A DNA stretch of 64,000 nucleotides from Frigoribacterium sp. JB110 (GCF_900163665.1 NZ_FUIA01000025.1:248001-312000); one strand, 5' to 3'; counted from the first letter of the stretch, positions 1-9,481 are shown. Numbers and translations: made by a program. Notes: generated by a model not told the origin, from the letters alone.

Positions 1-1
1 G

Positions 2-37
2 CTGGTCTCGCAGATGGGCGAGCTGCCGCAGCCGTAG
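2..37 (+). CDS. C-terminal end of an unidentified gene (partial)
   Basis: An open frame enters from the left edge and ends with LVSQMGELPQP and a TAG stop. It would be convergent with fba and lies just before a strong hairpin, which fits the end of a transcription unit. In related genomes an RNA methyltransferase often sits next to fba, but eleven residues are too few to identify it. Confidence 0.35.
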   Translation: MVSQMGELPQP

Positions 38-54
38 CGCTTCAGACAAGCAGA

Positions 55-100
55 GACGACGATGTCCCCGGCGCCGCAGGGCACCGGGGACATCGTCGTC
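55..100. terminator. Hairpin terminator between convergent genes
   Basis: A perfect 17-bp inverted repeat (arms 55-71 and 84-100, 12-nt loop) begins GACGACGATGTCCCC on the left arm. It lies immediately downstream of fba and of the gene entering from the left, so it probably serves both strands. There is no clear U-tract, which is common in actinobacteria. Confidence 0.8.
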
Positions 101-106
101 GTCTGG

Positions 107-1135
107 TCAGCCCTTGGACTGTCCGAAGGACCCGAGCTGTTTGGTGGCTTCGATGACGCGGGCGGCCATCGCCGTCTCCGCGACCTTGCCCCAGGCCCGC
201 GGGTCGTACTTCTTCTTGTTGCCGACCTCGCCGTCGACCTTGAGCACCTCGCCGTAGTTGCTGAACATGTAGTCGGCGATTGCGCGCGTGTAGGCGTACT
301 GCGTGTCGGTGTCGATGTTCATCTTGATGACGCCGTTGCGCACAGCGAGCGCGATCTCTTCGTTGGTCGAACCGCTGCCGCCGTGGAAGACGAGGTCGAG
401 CGGCTTCTCACCGGTCCCGAACTTCTCGGCGATGCCCGTCTGGATCTCGCCGAGGAGCTCCGGGCGGAGCTTGACGTTGCCCGGCTTGTAGACGCCGTGC
501 ACGTTGCCGAAGGTGAGGGCCGACAGGTACCGGCCCTTCTCGCCGAGCCCGAGGGCCTCGACTGCTTTCGTCACGTCGCCGACGGTCGTGTAGAGGGCAT
601 CGTTCGAACCCTCGTGCTGCACGCCGTCCTCTTCGCCGCCGACCACGCCGATCTCGATCTCAAGCAGGCCGCCGATGTTCTTCAGACGGGGGAGGAGCTC
701 GCTCGCGATCTGGATGTTCTCGTCGAGCGGCACGGCGGAGCCGTCCCACATGTGCGACTGGAAGATCGGCTCGCGGCCGGCCTTGACCTCTTCTTCGCTG
801 GCCTCGAGTACGGGCAGGAGGAAAGAGTCGAGTGCGTCCTTCGGGCAGTGGTCGGTGTGAACAGCGACCGTGACGGGGTAGTTCTTGGCGACCTCGCGCA
901 CGTAGCGGGCCATGGCGATCGCGCCGGTGGCGCGCGCCTTGACGGTCTGGCCGGCGAAGTAATCGGCTCCACCTGTGGTGACCTGGAGGATGCCGTCGGA
1001 ACCGGCCTCCGTCAGGCCCTGCAGCACGGAGTTGATGGTCTGCGAGCTTGAGACGTTGATCGCGGGGTAGGCAAAGCTGCCTGCCTTCGCGCGATCGATC
1101 ATCTCGGCGTACTGGTCAGCGGTGGCGACGGCCAT
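107..1135 (-). CDS. fba: Class II fructose-bisphosphate aldolase
   Basis: This 342-residue protein catalyses reversible aldol cleavage of fructose 1,6-bisphosphate to DHAP and glyceraldehyde 3-phosphate in glycolysis and gluconeogenesis; it is cytosolic and zinc dependent. Visible family marks are HTDHC at 93-97 (metal ligand), NVHG at 211-214, HGGSGS at 251-256 and NIDTDTQ at 273-279, and the length is normal for the long type IIA enzymes. The ATG at 1135 follows AAGGAA at good spacing. A hairpin lies directly downstream. The gluconeogenic glpX is divergent from it, 179 bp away, so the two sugar-bisphosphate enzymes share an upstream region. Confidence 0.97.
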   Translation of the reverse strand: MAVATADQYAEMIDRAKAGSFAYPAINVSSSQTINSVLQGLTEAGSDGILQVTTGGADYFAGQTVKARATGAIAMARYVREVAKNYPVTVAVHTDHCPKDALDSFLLPVLEASEEEVKAGREPIFQSHMWDGSAVPLDENIQIASELLPRLKNIGGLLEIEIGVVGGEEDGVQHEGSNDALYTTVGDVTKAVEALGLGEKGRYLSALTFGNVHGVYKPGNVKLRPELLGEIQTGIAEKFGTGEKPLDLVFHGGSGSTNEEIALAVRNGVIKMNIDTDTQYAYTRAIADYMFSNYGEVLKVDGEVGNKKKYDPRAWGKVAETAMAARVIEATKQLGSFGQSKG

Positions 1136-1314
1136 GTGGTTTCCTTCGCAATCGGGTGAGGGGAGCTTCCCGCAGTCTACCGAGTGGCGCGGGAAGTCAG
1201 TAGTCGTGGCGGAGAACCATCCGGCGTGACCAATAGGAAAGAATCGTGATTCTTATGTGCTCCGGGGGCGTGAAGTCGCCTCGTCCGGCGACGAGGGAGG
1301 AATAGGGTCAGAAC

Positions 1315-2298
1315 ATGACGACCGCTGAGGACATGATCCCCCTTCGCCCTGACCGCAACATCGCCCTCGAACTGGTGCGCGCCACGGAAGCAGCCGCCAT
1401 TCGCTCCGTGCCGTTCATCGGCCGCGGACAGAAGGAGAAGGCGGACGGAGCCGCCGTCGACGCGATGCGCGCCTTTCTGTCGACGGTCGATTTCGACGGC
1501 ACCGTCGTGATCGGCGAGGGGGAGAAGGACGAAGCCCCGATGCTGTTCAACGGGGAACAGGTGGGGACGGGCAAAGGCCGCAAGTACGACATCGCGGTCG
1601 ACCCGATCGACGGCACCTCGCTGACTGCCGCGGGGCGTCAGAACGCACTCAGCGTGATCGCTCTGTCCGATCGGGGCACCATGCTCGATGCCTCGAGCGT
1701 GTTCTACATGGACAAGCTCGTCACGGGGCCGGCCGGCGTCGGCATCGTCGACATCCGTCTGCCCGTCGGCGAGAACATCCGACGGTTGGCGAAAGCGTCA
1801 GGAAAGCCCGTGGAGGAGATGGTGGTCTCTGTGCTGAACCGCCCCCGCCACGAGAAGCTGATCGAGGAGATCCGAGAGGCCGGAGCGGGTACCCGGCTGA
1901 TGTCGGACGGCGATGTTGCGGGCGGTATCAACGCCGCACGCCACGACGCGCGCGTCGACATGTGCATCGGCGTCGGCGGCAGCCCCGAGGGAATCGTCAC
2001 GGCGTGCGCGATCAAGGCCCTCGGTGGACACATCCAGGGTCGGATCTGGCCGCGCGACGACGAAGAGCGACAGGCGGGCATCGACGCGGGACTCAAGATG
2101 GACTATGCGTATGACGCGGAGGAGCTCGTGCGCGGAAACAATACGATCTTCGTCGCAACCGGTGTGACCGACGGGCAGCTGGTGGCCGGCGTCAACCGCA
2201 CCGGAGAACACGTGTACACGGAATCGATCGTGCTGCGCAGCCACTCCGGAACACTGCGGCGCGTCACCTCGGATCACCTCGTCTCGAAGTGGTTCTGA
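1315..2298 (+). CDS. glpX: Class II fructose-1,6-bisphosphatase
   Basis: The 327-residue GlpX-type phosphatase hydrolyses fructose 1,6-bisphosphate to fructose 6-phosphate, the committed step of gluconeogenesis. The metal and phosphate signatures of the lithium-sensitive phosphatase fold are present: IGEGEKDEAPML at 66-77 and DPIDGTS at 96-102. The first ATG is used here; an in-frame ATG at 1333 (MIPLRPDRN) would align equally well with shorter family members, and the GGGAGG upstream sits rather far (about 14 nt) from the first ATG. It is divergent from fba, which is consistent with coordinated central carbon metabolism. Confidence 0.96.
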   Translation: MTTAEDMIPLRPDRNIALELVRATEAAAIRSVPFIGRGQKEKADGAAVDAMRAFLSTVDFDGTVVIGEGEKDEAPMLFNGEQVGTGKGRKYDIAVDPIDGTSLTAAGRQNALSVIALSDRGTMLDASSVFYMDKLVTGPAGVGIVDIRLPVGENIRRLAKASGKPVEEMVVSVLNRPRHEKLIEEIREAGAGTRLMSDGDVAGGINAARHDARVDMCIGVGGSPEGIVTACAIKALGGHIQGRIWPRDDEERQAGIDAGLKMDYAYDAEELVRGNNTIFVATGVTDGQLVAGVNRTGEHVYTESIVLRSHSGTLRRVTSDHLVSKWF

Positions 2299-2412
2299 GT
2301 CGATCGCACTCGGATCGTGACGTTCAATCCCACATCCGTGCAGGAAGGGATGCAAGAATGAGCTACGGCGGGAGAGGGGCCGCGCCGTGCGGCTCGCCGC
2401 CGAGGCTGATCT

Positions 2413-2610
2413 ATGACGAGTGAGAATTCGACCGGGCGGGTCACCGGTGCCAAGGCTGTCGTGAAGGACGCTCAGGACCCTTCGCGCCGACCGGACGTGC
2501 TGTTCCGCGTGCGACGCGCGCCTGGGCAGGAGGCGAACCCGTGGTGGAACATCTGCGCCTTCGTGATCTTCTGCGGCGGCGTGCTCGGGGTGCTCAGCCT
2601 CCTTCCGTAA
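2413..2610 (+). CDS. Small single-pass membrane protein, unknown function
   Basis: A 65-residue protein with a polar, charged N-terminal half and one hydrophobic segment near residues 45-62 (ICAFVIFCGGVLGVLSLL). I do not recognise a family. Its end overlaps the 3' end of the convergent rmuC by 17 bp, so the two coding regions share sequence on opposite strands. Codon use is like the core genes around it. Confidence 0.65.
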   Translation: MTSENSTGRVTGAKAVVKDAQDPSRRPDVLFRVRRAPGQEANPWWNICAFVIFCGGVLGVLSLLP

Positions 2611-3943
2611 TCACAGACTCCGTTTCGTCGGCCTGGCGATCTGCGGTCGCGTCAAGGGGTTCGCCGTCCGCCTGCTCCAGCAGCTCCGGCGCCGTGAGGC
2701 GGCGCACCGGCTCGTCGATCGTCTCCAGCTCCGGTGACTGCGCGAGCTTCGACGCCTCGATGCCGGGGAACTTGCGCGCCGTCGACAGCACGCGGCTTTC
2801 GAGCGAACCGACGAGCTTGTTGTAGGAGTCGACTGTGCGCTCGATCGCACGCCGCATCCCGTCGGCGTGACCGGACAGCGTACCGAGGCGTTCGTAGAGC
2901 TCGTTGCCGAGCTCGAACAGGGTGCGGGCTTCGTCTGACACCTCCTGCTGCGTCCACGAGTACGCGACAGTCTTCAGCACCGCCCAGAGATTGACCGGCG
3001 ACGCCAGCGCCACGCGACGGGAGAAGGCGTACTCGAGCAGCGCCGGGTCTTCGCTCAGCGCGGCTGCCAGCACCGACTCGCTGGGGATGAAGCACACCAC
3101 GAATTCTGGGCTCTGCTCGAGGCCCGTCCAGTACGCCTTCTTCGCGAGAGCATCGATGTGCGCCCGCACCGCCTTGACGTGCTTCGCCATCAGGCCGGCC
3201 CGGCGCGAGCCCTCGTCGCCGGTCGCGGTGTCGGGAATGGCGCTGGCGTCGAGGAAGGACTCCAGAGGCGCCTTCGCATCGACGGCGATCGCCTTGCCCC
3301 CTGGTAGGCGCACCACCATGTCGGGACGACCGACCCCGGCGTCCGAGGAGATCTGGGCCTGCAGATCGAAGTCCACCCGCTGCAGCAGGCCGGCTTCCTC
3401 GACGATGCGCCGCAGCTGCGCCTCGCCCCACGCTCCGCGCGCCGTCGTCGAGCGCAGCGCACTGGCCAGCGATTGCGTCGTATCGCGCAGCTGCTCGTCG
3501 GAGCGATGCGCGGCCCTGAGCTGCTCGGCGACCTGGCCGAACTGCTCCTGCCGCTCCTTCTCCATCGCGCCCACGCGCTGCTGCATCCGGGTCAGTGTCT
3601 CCTGCACCGGGGTGAGTGCCTGCAGCACGGCGCTCTCACGCTGAGCCTGCGCGGCGGACTCCGCCTGTTCGAGGCGTTCGCGTTCGGCGATCTCGCGGCG
3701 CTGCGCGTCCTGTCGAGCGACCGTGTCGCGAAGGGACGCTGTTTCGCCCTCGGCGCGCGAGAGCTCGGCGCGCAGGGTCGAGGTGGCCTCCACGACGCGG
3801 TGCTCGGCCTGCGCCCGCGCGGCCTCGACGGCGTGCGAGTTCGCGGCCTCGGCGCGGGCTGCCCGGCCGGAGCGCGCGAACCACCCGATCGCGGTGCCGG
3901 CGGCCAGGGCGAGGAGCACGAGAACGACGGTGATGGGGTCCAT
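2594..3943 (-). CDS. rmuC: RmuC family DNA recombination protein
   Basis: A protein of 449 residues with an N-terminal membrane anchor (about 5-23), a long Ala/Glu/Arg-rich coiled coil (about 30-150) and the RmuC domain, which has a restriction-endonuclease-like core. GAWGE and later RPDMVVRLPGG...AVDAKAPLESF match the family signature. RmuC limits inversions at short inverted repeats in E. coli, although the biochemical activity is poorly defined. I chose the start MDPITVV, preceded by CAGGATGG; an ATG 30 nt upstream is possible but adds residues before the membrane anchor. Its DNA-structure role is of interest next to the hairpin-repeat array, but the gene is core and widespread. Confidence 0.92.
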   Translation of the reverse strand: MDPITVVLVLLALAAGTAIGWFARSGRAARAEAANSHAVEAARAQAEHRVVEATSTLRAELSRAEGETASLRDTVARQDAQRREIAERERLEQAESAAQAQRESAVLQALTPVQETLTRMQQRVGAMEKERQEQFGQVAEQLRAAHRSDEQLRDTTQSLASALRSTTARGAWGEAQLRRIVEEAGLLQRVDFDLQAQISSDAGVGRPDMVVRLPGGKAIAVDAKAPLESFLDASAIPDTATGDEGSRRAGLMAKHVKAVRAHIDALAKKAYWTGLEQSPEFVVCFIPSESVLAAALSEDPALLEYAFSRRVALASPVNLWAVLKTVAYSWTQQEVSDEARTLFELGNELYERLGTLSGHADGMRRAIERTVDSYNKLVGSLESRVLSTARKFPGIEASKLAQSPELETIDEPVRRLTAPELLEQADGEPLDATADRQADETESVITEGG

Positions 3944-4003
3944 GTGCACCATCCTGCCGGGGGCCTCCGACATTCTCGCCTCGGCGAGTCGGACGCTGGG
4001 CGG

Positions 4004-4597
4004 CTACGCCGCTGCGGCGCGCGGTGCGACGGGTTCCGTCTGCTTCACCTTCGCGCCGATAGTGCGCGCAAGAGCGGTCACGTCCGCCGCTTCGTGGCGC
4101 CGTCCGGCGTCGATCACGATCTGTGCGCAGGCGAGGGCGTCTGCGGTCGCCTCATGGTGGGCGAACTCGTGGTGCCCAGCCGCCTCGGCGGCGATCGGCA
4201 GGCGATACGACGGCAGGTCGTACACCTTCCGGGCGACCTGCAGCGAGCACAGGTAGCGATACGAGTCGAGTTCAGCTCCGGTCGCCTCGCAGGCTGATCG
4301 GAGCACGCGCGTGTCGAAGGCCGCGCTGTGCGCGACGAGCACATCGCCTCCGATGAAGCCGACCAGCGCAGCCAGTTGCTGCGTCCATCCGGGAGCCGAA
4401 AGCACATCATCCGGAGCGATGCCGTGGACGCCCATGTTCCCCGGATGGAAGGTGTCGTGACCGGCTGGAGGCCGGATCAGCCATCCGGCCGTTTCGACGA
4501 CCCGACCGTCTCGAACGCGCGCCAGGCCGACCTGACATGCGGAGGCGGGAGAGCCGTTCGCCGTCTCGAAATCGATGGCAGTGAAGTCGAGAGGCAT
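4004..4597 (-). CDS. DEDDh 3'-5' exonuclease, DnaQ-like
   Basis: The 197-residue protein has the exonuclease motifs in order: DFET at 9-12 (Exo I), H90...D95 in AHSAAFD (Exo II) and HH(147-148)...D153 (Exo III, DEDDh type). It has no polymerase or BRCT partner domain, so it is a stand-alone exonuclease of the DNA polymerase III epsilon-like family, probably acting in repair or RNA turnover. It lies upstream of rmuC on the same strand (60-bp gap), so the two may be co-transcribed, and is divergent from ychF. The family is certain; the substrate is not. Confidence 0.88.
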   Translation of the reverse strand: MPLDFTAIDFETANGSPASACQVGLARVRDGRVVETAGWLIRPPAGHDTFHPGNMGVHGIAPDDVLSAPGWTQQLAALVGFIGGDVLVAHSAAFDTRVLRSACEATGAELDSYRYLCSLQVARKVYDLPSYRLPIAAEAAGHHEFAHHEATADALACAQIVIDAGRRHEAADVTALARTIGAKVKQTEPVAPRAAAA

Positions 4598-4698
4598 GCC
4601 CTGAAGTCTGCTCCCCGAGGAGTGGAGGGCAAAACCGACGCGGCCGTTCCCGGTCGATCCGGAGGGTTCGGCGGCCGCCGCACGTAGACTGTCGTTCC

Positions 4699-5772
4699 GT
4701 GGCTCTGACTATCGGAATCGTCGGACTTCCCAATGTGGGCAAGTCGACTCTCTTCAACGCACTGACCAAGAACACCGTGCTCGCGGCGAACTATCCGTTC
4801 GCGACGATCGAGCCGAACGTCGGCGTGGTCGAGCTGCCGGACCAGCGGCTGAACCGGCTTGCTGAGATCTTCTCGTCGCAGAAGATCCTGCCCGCGCCGG
4901 TGTCGTTCGTCGATATCGCCGGCATCGTGCGCGGCGCGAGCGAGGGGGAGGGGCTCGGCAATCAGTTCCTCGCGAACATCCGTGAGGCCGACGCGATCGC
5001 CCAAGTCGTGCGCGGGTTCACCGACAGCGACGTCGTGCACGTCGACGGCAAGGTCGACCCGTCCAGCGACATGGAGACGATCAACACCGAGCTGATCCTC
5101 GCCGACATGCAGACGCTCGAGAAGGCTGTGCCCCGCCTCGAGAAAGAGGTCAAGGGCAAGAAGACGGACCCGGCCGTGCTCGCCGCGGCGAAGGAAGCCG
5201 CAACGATCCTCGAGGACGGCACGACGCTGTTCCAGGCAGGCTTCGACACGACTCCGGTCAAGGAGCTCGGCCTGCTCACGGCGAAGCCCACGCTGTTCGT
5301 GTTCAACGTCGATGAGGGCGTGCTCACCGACGACGACCGGATGGCGGAGCTTGCGGCGCTCGTCGCTCCGGCGAAAGCTGTGTTCCTCGACGCGAAGGTC
5401 GAGTCGGAGCTGATCGATCTCGACCCGGATGAGGCGACGGAACTGCTGCAGTCGCTGGGTCAGGAGGAATCAGGCCTCGACCAGCTCGCCCGCGTCGGCT
5501 TCGAGACGCTCGGACTGCAGACGTACCTGACGGCAGGCCCGAAGGAAGCGCGCGCCTGGACCGTGCGGAAGGGTGCGACCGCCCCGCAGGCCGCGGGTGT
5601 GATCCACACCGATTTCGAGCGCGGCTTCATCAAGGCCGAGATCGTCTCGTTCTCCGAGCTCGACCAGCACGGATCGATGAGCGAGGCGAAGGCCGCCGGG
5701 CGCGTGCGCATGGAGGGCAAGGATTACGTCATGAAGGACGGCGACGTGGTGGAGTTCCGGTTTAACGTATAA
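4699..5772 (+). CDS. ychF: Redox-regulated Obg-family ATPase YchF
   Basis: The 357-residue P-loop protein is of the universal OLA1/YchF family, which binds ribosomes and prefers ATP to GTP. Seen are the G1 motif GLPNVGKST at 9-17, DIAG at 72-75, the ATP-type G4 motif NVDE at 203-206 and a C-terminal TGS domain ending DVVEFRFNV. The start is GTG with no Shine-Dalgarno; TAGACT lies 9 nt upstream, suggesting a leaderless transcript. Its last about 25 bases are the reference copy (R1) of a repeat found 15 more times downstream. The universally conserved C-terminal codons thus appear to be the target site of a cassette array, and the protein sequence is kept intact. Confidence 0.97.
   Translation: MALTIGIVGLPNVGKSTLFNALTKNTVLAANYPFATIEPNVGVVELPDQRLNRLAEIFSSQKILPAPVSFVDIAGIVRGASEGEGLGNQFLANIREADAIAQVVRGFTDSDVVHVDGKVDPSSDMETINTELILADMQTLEKAVPRLEKEVKGKKTDPAVLAAAKEAATILEDGTTLFQAGFDTTPVKELGLLTAKPTLFVFNVDEGVLTDDDRMAELAALVAPAKAVFLDAKVESELIDLDPDEATELLQSLGQEESGLDQLARVGFETLGLQTYLTAGPKEARAWTVRKGATAPQAAGVIHTDFERGFIKAEIVSFSELDQHGSMSEAKAAGRVRMEGKDYVMKDGDVVEFRFNV
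5746..5772 (+). repeat. ychF: R1: ychF-terminal copy of the array repeat
   Basis: The core GTGGAGTTCCGGTTTAACGT (5749-5768) lies inside ychF and encodes VEFRFNV before the TAA stop. The bases to its left are ychF codons (GGCGAC), so the left half-palindrome of the downstream copies is absent. I interpret this as the entry or attachment site of the array. Confidence 0.9.
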
Positions 5773-5978
5773 GCACGTTCGGGGTGCACTTATGACGCCT
5801 GCACGAGTTCTCACTGCAGGTGACCGCGGTGTGCTTGCTGCGATGTCCGGCTGATTTACTTGCTCCGGCCAGATGCCGGACGTGGCAACTCGCTGACGCG
5901 AGGGCCGGACGAACCACGAGTCACGACCGTTCGAGAGCGCGGGCCCCGGGCCGGCCAAGGCTCACGGTTACAGGCGAT

Positions 5979-6824
5979 TCAGACCGCTCCGGTGACGAGG
6001 AGAAGGTCGAGCTTGTTCTCGTCTGTGGTGTCTGCGGCAGCGGTATAGGCGACTATGCGCAGATCAGCGCCCGGCACGGAGAGGACGTCGCAGTCGAGCG
6101 TGATCGCGCCGACCTCGGGGTGCTTGATCGTCTTCCGACTGCTCGTGTGCTCGGCCGGTGCGGCGTCGTTCCAGTGCCGGGTGAAATCGGCAGAGACTGC
6201 GCGGAGTTCACGCACGAGCGAGGCGAGCCGCCGGTCGCTGGGATATCGGGCCCGTGCATGCTTCAAATCGGCGACGATGCTGCGCTCGAAATCATCGGTT
6301 GGCGCCGGCGGCGAGGGGTGCAGGGACCTATGCGCGGCCCCGTTGCCGAAGATCGCCCGAGCAAGATTGCGTTCGGCCGCCGGAAGTCGCTCAGGGGGTC
6401 CGTGGAGCGTCGCCCAGGTCGGGTTCCATATCAGCAACGACCAGTCGGCGGCGAAGACGCCGACCGCTGCGTCTCCGAGTCGGGAGACGAGTCGCTGTAC
6501 GCCGGCCGGGATGAAGTCGGACACCATGCCATCCCTTGGCGGCAGCAGTCCGGCGGAGATGAACAGGGCGTCGCGCTCCGCGCTCGATAGCTGCAATGCT
6601 CGGGCAAGCGAGGCGACGACCTGAGCCGACGGGCGGGTCGCCCGGCCGCGCTCGAGACGCACGATGTAATCGACCGACAGTCCCGCGAGCTGTGCGAGTT
6701 CTTCTCGCCGCAGGCCGGGGGCGCGACGGCGCAGTCCTGCTGTCAGGCCGACATCATCCGGGGCGAGCCTGTCACGCCACCGATGCACCAGATGCCCGAA
6801 CTCCGACGCTTCCATGCCCTTCAT
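5979..6824 (-). CDS. XRE-type regulator with MmyB-like ligand domain
   Basis: Cassette A. The 281-residue protein has an N-terminal helix-turn-helix (about 40-62, LRREELAQLAGLSVDYIVRL) followed by a MmyB-like sensor domain typical of streptomycete and actinobacterial regulators; WNPTWATLHG and the RH(W) segment near the C-terminus are characteristic. These regulators usually repress an adjacent oxidoreductase. It is divergent from the SDR at 6970 with a 145-bp gap, which fits that arrangement. The start is uncertain: MKGMEASEFG at 6824 or MEASEFG at 6815. The stop is 207 bp beyond R1, and that 207-bp spacer holds nothing I recognise. Confidence 0.88.
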   Translation of the reverse strand: MKGMEASEFGHLVHRWRDRLAPDDVGLTAGLRRRAPGLRREELAQLAGLSVDYIVRLERGRATRPSAQVVASLARALQLSSAERDALFISAGLLPPRDGMVSDFIPAGVQRLVSRLGDAAVGVFAADWSLLIWNPTWATLHGPPERLPAAERNLARAIFGNGAAHRSLHPSPPAPTDDFERSIVADLKHARARYPSDRRLASLVRELRAVSADFTRHWNDAAPAEHTSSRKTIKHPEVGAITLDCDVLSVPGADLRIVAYTAAADTTDENKLDLLLVTGAV

Positions 6825-6969
6825 TCTTGCGCGACCGCGCGCCCGGAGACTAGGCACTGACAGTCCTCCGTCTCAATGGGGCCCTGGCCGTCATGCGGCG
6901 GTCGACGAAGACTCGTCTCCGGATCGCTCTACGTCCGTCAGCATCGATGCCAACTGCAAGGAGGAGCCC

Positions 6970-7893
6970 ATGGCTCAGCACACCATCGTCATGACCGGAG
7001 CGACACGAGGGATCGGCCGAGTCGCCCTCGACCGCATCGCCGCGCTCGACCCAGACGCCCACCTGGTCCTGCTCGCCCGTGACGAGGCCAGCTCCCGATT
7101 GGCAGCCGAACTCACCGCGGCAGGGCACGCGGCATCGGGTATCGCCGTCGACCTGCTGTCCCTCACGGGCACGCGCCAGGCTGCCGACGAGGTTGTGCGG
7201 AGACTGGATGCTGGCGAACTGCCGCCGCTGCGCGGTTTGGTCGGCAATGCGGGGCTGCAAATCACGAACGACCTCACCGAGAACTCCGAAGGCCTGGAGG
7301 CGACGTTCGCCGTCAACGTGCTCGCCAACCATGTGCTCCTCCGTCGCCTGAACGATCGCTTCGTGTCAGGGTCGAGGATCACGCTCACGGTCAGCGATAC
7401 TCACTTCGGCGATTTCCGTCACAATCTCGGTATGGTTCCCGGCCCGTCCTGGCAAGAGCCGGAACGTCTGGCGCGGATCCGCGCCTTCCCTGATCCGGAG
7501 AGCGTCGTGGCGGGTCGCACCGCGTACTCGACGAGCAAGTTGGCCGCCATCCATCTCATCCACGAGCACGCGCGCCGTCTGTCGGGCGGCGTTGACATCG
7601 TCGGATTTAATCCAGGGTTCGTTCCCGGTACCGACCTCGCGAGGGCCGCCGACGCGTTCTCACGTTTCGCGATGCGCAGGGTCATGCCGCTGATGACCTT
7701 GACGCCGTTGGCGACCAGCAAGGGCGCAGCCGGGCGCTATCTCGCAGACGCGGCGCTCGGCCGCACGAGGGCGACGACCGTGGCCTATATCAACCGCGGT
7801 GCCGAGGAGCGTTCGTCCGAGGAGTCCTACGATCCTGCTCGCGAACGTCAGCTCTGGGACACCGCCGAGGAACTCACGCGATCGCTCCACTGA
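6970..7893 (+). CDS. Short-chain dehydrogenase/reductase
   Basis: Cassette A. The 307-residue Rossmann-fold enzyme has TGATRGIG at 9-16 (cofactor loop), the NAG motif at 93-95 and the catalytic YSTSK (Tyr186, Lys190). The substrate is unknown; the fold resembles retinol-dehydrogenase or protochlorophyllide-reductase-like SDRs, with a long C-terminal part. The ATG follows AAGGAGGAGCCC, an excellent ribosome binding site, so the longer upstream frame is not used. It is divergently transcribed from the MmyB-type regulator that probably controls it. Confidence 0.9.
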   Translation: MAQHTIVMTGATRGIGRVALDRIAALDPDAHLVLLARDEASSRLAAELTAAGHAASGIAVDLLSLTGTRQAADEVVRRLDAGELPPLRGLVGNAGLQITNDLTENSEGLEATFAVNVLANHVLLRRLNDRFVSGSRITLTVSDTHFGDFRHNLGMVPGPSWQEPERLARIRAFPDPESVVAGRTAYSTSKLAAIHLIHEHARRLSGGVDIVGFNPGFVPGTDLARAADAFSRFAMRRVMPLMTLTPLATSKGAAGRYLADAALGRTRATTVAYINRGAEERSSEESYDPARERQLWDTAEELTRSLH

Positions 7894-8058
7894 GCGGCGG
7901 CGATGGGCGATCCGGTGGTGGTCTCTCTGCCTCGTCGTCCTCAGGCGTTGCGGCAGTCGGGGTCGGCAACGTACACGCCCCGATTCCGCGCGCCCTGACC
8001 GTGGTGCGCCCACGGGGGAGCGCGTCGCGCGATTCCGACGCGGCCAGCGTTCTTGCGT

Positions 8059-8080
8059 AGGTACAACGATCGTTGTACCT
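8059..8080. promoter_or_regulatory. Perfect 22-bp palindrome, TetR operator
   Basis: AGGTACAACGA is followed directly by its exact reverse complement. The site ends 7 bp before the ATG of the TetR gene, where a bound repressor would block its own transcription and that of the downstream reductase. Confidence 0.85.
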
Positions 8081-8087
8081 TGGGTGC

Positions 8088-8639
8088 ATGACTTCGACGC
8101 GAGCCGCCATCGTCTCCTCCGCCGAGCGCACCTTCGATCACCATGGCTTCGCGGCCACGGGCATGGACCGCCTGACGGAGGCCGCTGGCGTGTCAACGCG
8201 CACACTGTACAAGCATGTGGGAAGCAAGTCGCGCCTGATGGTCGCCGTGTTGGAAGAGCGTGCGGACCGCTTCTTCGCCGCTCTGTTGGTCGAGAGCGTG
8301 GACGCGCTGTTCACCGGTCTCGGACAGTGGATCGCCGAGGAGGGTTCCCGTGGCTGTCTCTTCCTCCGGGCGCAGGGCGAGACTGCCGGCGAGGACGAGG
8401 GTGTGTCCGCGGCCGTCGCGTCGTACCGGGACCGGCTCCGCGCGCTGATCCGCCGCGTCGTCGCCCGCGACCTCGGCCACGACGATGAACGAACCGCGAC
8501 GCAGGTGCTGCTGCTGTTCGAAGGCGCGACCTCGGCCGCCGCCTACCTCGGCCCCGACTCCATCGAACGCGCCCAGGAGGCCGTGGCTGTGTTGATGTCA
8601 GCACCTCCCCACGACCACGATTCCGAACGAAAGGCCTGA
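8088..8639 (+). CDS. TetR/AcrR family regulator
   Basis: Cassette A. A 183-residue repressor with the N-terminal TetR helix-turn-helix (residues about 10-55; TEAAGVSTRTLYKHVGSK) and a variable ligand-binding C-terminal domain. A perfect palindrome overlaps the region just upstream of its start, so autoregulation is likely. The next gene, an NAD(P)H oxidoreductase, starts 2 bases after its stop, which indicates one operon. Typical ligands are quinones or other electrophiles; the actual ligand cannot be read from sequence. Confidence 0.93.
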   Translation: MTSTRAAIVSSAERTFDHHGFAATGMDRLTEAAGVSTRTLYKHVGSKSRLMVAVLEERADRFFAALLVESVDALFTGLGQWIAEEGSRGCLFLRAQGETAGEDEGVSAAVASYRDRLRALIRRVVARDLGHDDERTATQVLLLFEGATSAAAYLGPDSIERAQEAVAVLMSAPPHDHDSERKA

Positions 8640-8641
8640 CG

Positions 8642-9316
8642 TTGCACCTTCTGACCGTCTTCTCCCACCCGGTCGCCGCCTCGTATCCCGCCGCGGTGAT
8701 GTCCGCTTTCCACGAGCCGTTCCACGAGGCTGGGCACACGATCGACGTGCTCGACCTGCATCGCGAGGGCTTCGACCCGCGGTTCACCGTGGAGGACCAT
8801 TCATACTTCTGGGGCGCCCCGGTCCCGGCAGATGTCGCCGCCATGCACCGGCGCGTCGAGGCGGCCGACCGTCTCGCGTTCGTTTTTCCGGTGTACTGGT
8901 GGTCGATGCCGGCGCTCATGAAGGGGTGAGTCGAGCGTGTCTTCACCGGCGGGTGGGCCTACCAATATGGTCAGGGCGTCGATGATCGCGGAAAGAAGCC
9001 CCTCAATGGTCTTCTGCCGAGCGTGCCGACCGCGCTCGTCGCCATCGGCGGATCCAAACGCTCCACGTACGACAAGTACGGCTATGACGAGGCCATGCGC
9101 ACCCAGCTCGACGTGGGTGTCTTCGCCTACTGCGGGATTCGCGACGTCGAGAGCCATCTGATCTATGACGTCGAGGGTGACCACAACGCCGCCACCCGCG
9201 CTGCCGGTGTGCGGGATGCGCGCCGGATTGGCGCGGACTTCCTCTCGCCGGATCGCGTGCCCCGCGATGCGAAGGCCGAGCACCTTCGGGCGCGCCGGGC
9301 CGCCAAGGCCGCCTGA
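8642..9316 (+). pseudogene. NAD(P)H oxidoreductase (MdaB/NQO family) with internal TGA
   Basis: One frame runs from a TTG start through a flavodoxin-like fold enzyme of about 224 codons: FSHPVAASYP, DLHREGFDP, VFPVYWWSMPALMKG, then FTGGWAYQYG and IYDVEGDH. The TGA at 8927-8929 sits exactly where the family has the Trp of KGW(I/V)(E/D)RVFTGGWAY, so a single TGG to TGA change splits the gene. Both halves are otherwise intact and in the same frame, so the loss is recent, a sequencing error, or read through. Co-transcribed with the TetR gene. Confidence 0.85.
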
Positions 9317-9481
9317 CGCGGATCGACCCGGCCCGCGGCGTCACCCTTCACGACGTCGGTCCTCTGGCGCAGGCGTGGGTCGTCGGGCGGCGGCAGGTAG
9401 TGGTGCTTCGTCCCGCGCAACAGCGTCTGATCTCTGACCCGAGCTCATGACGGCCGAGACGAAAGCGCCGCCGGCGCGTGA

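Noticed and set aside
3944..4003. Inverted repeat between rmuC and the exonuclease gene as terminator
   Set aside because: The arms are short and interrupted; the genes run in the same direction, so a terminator is not required.
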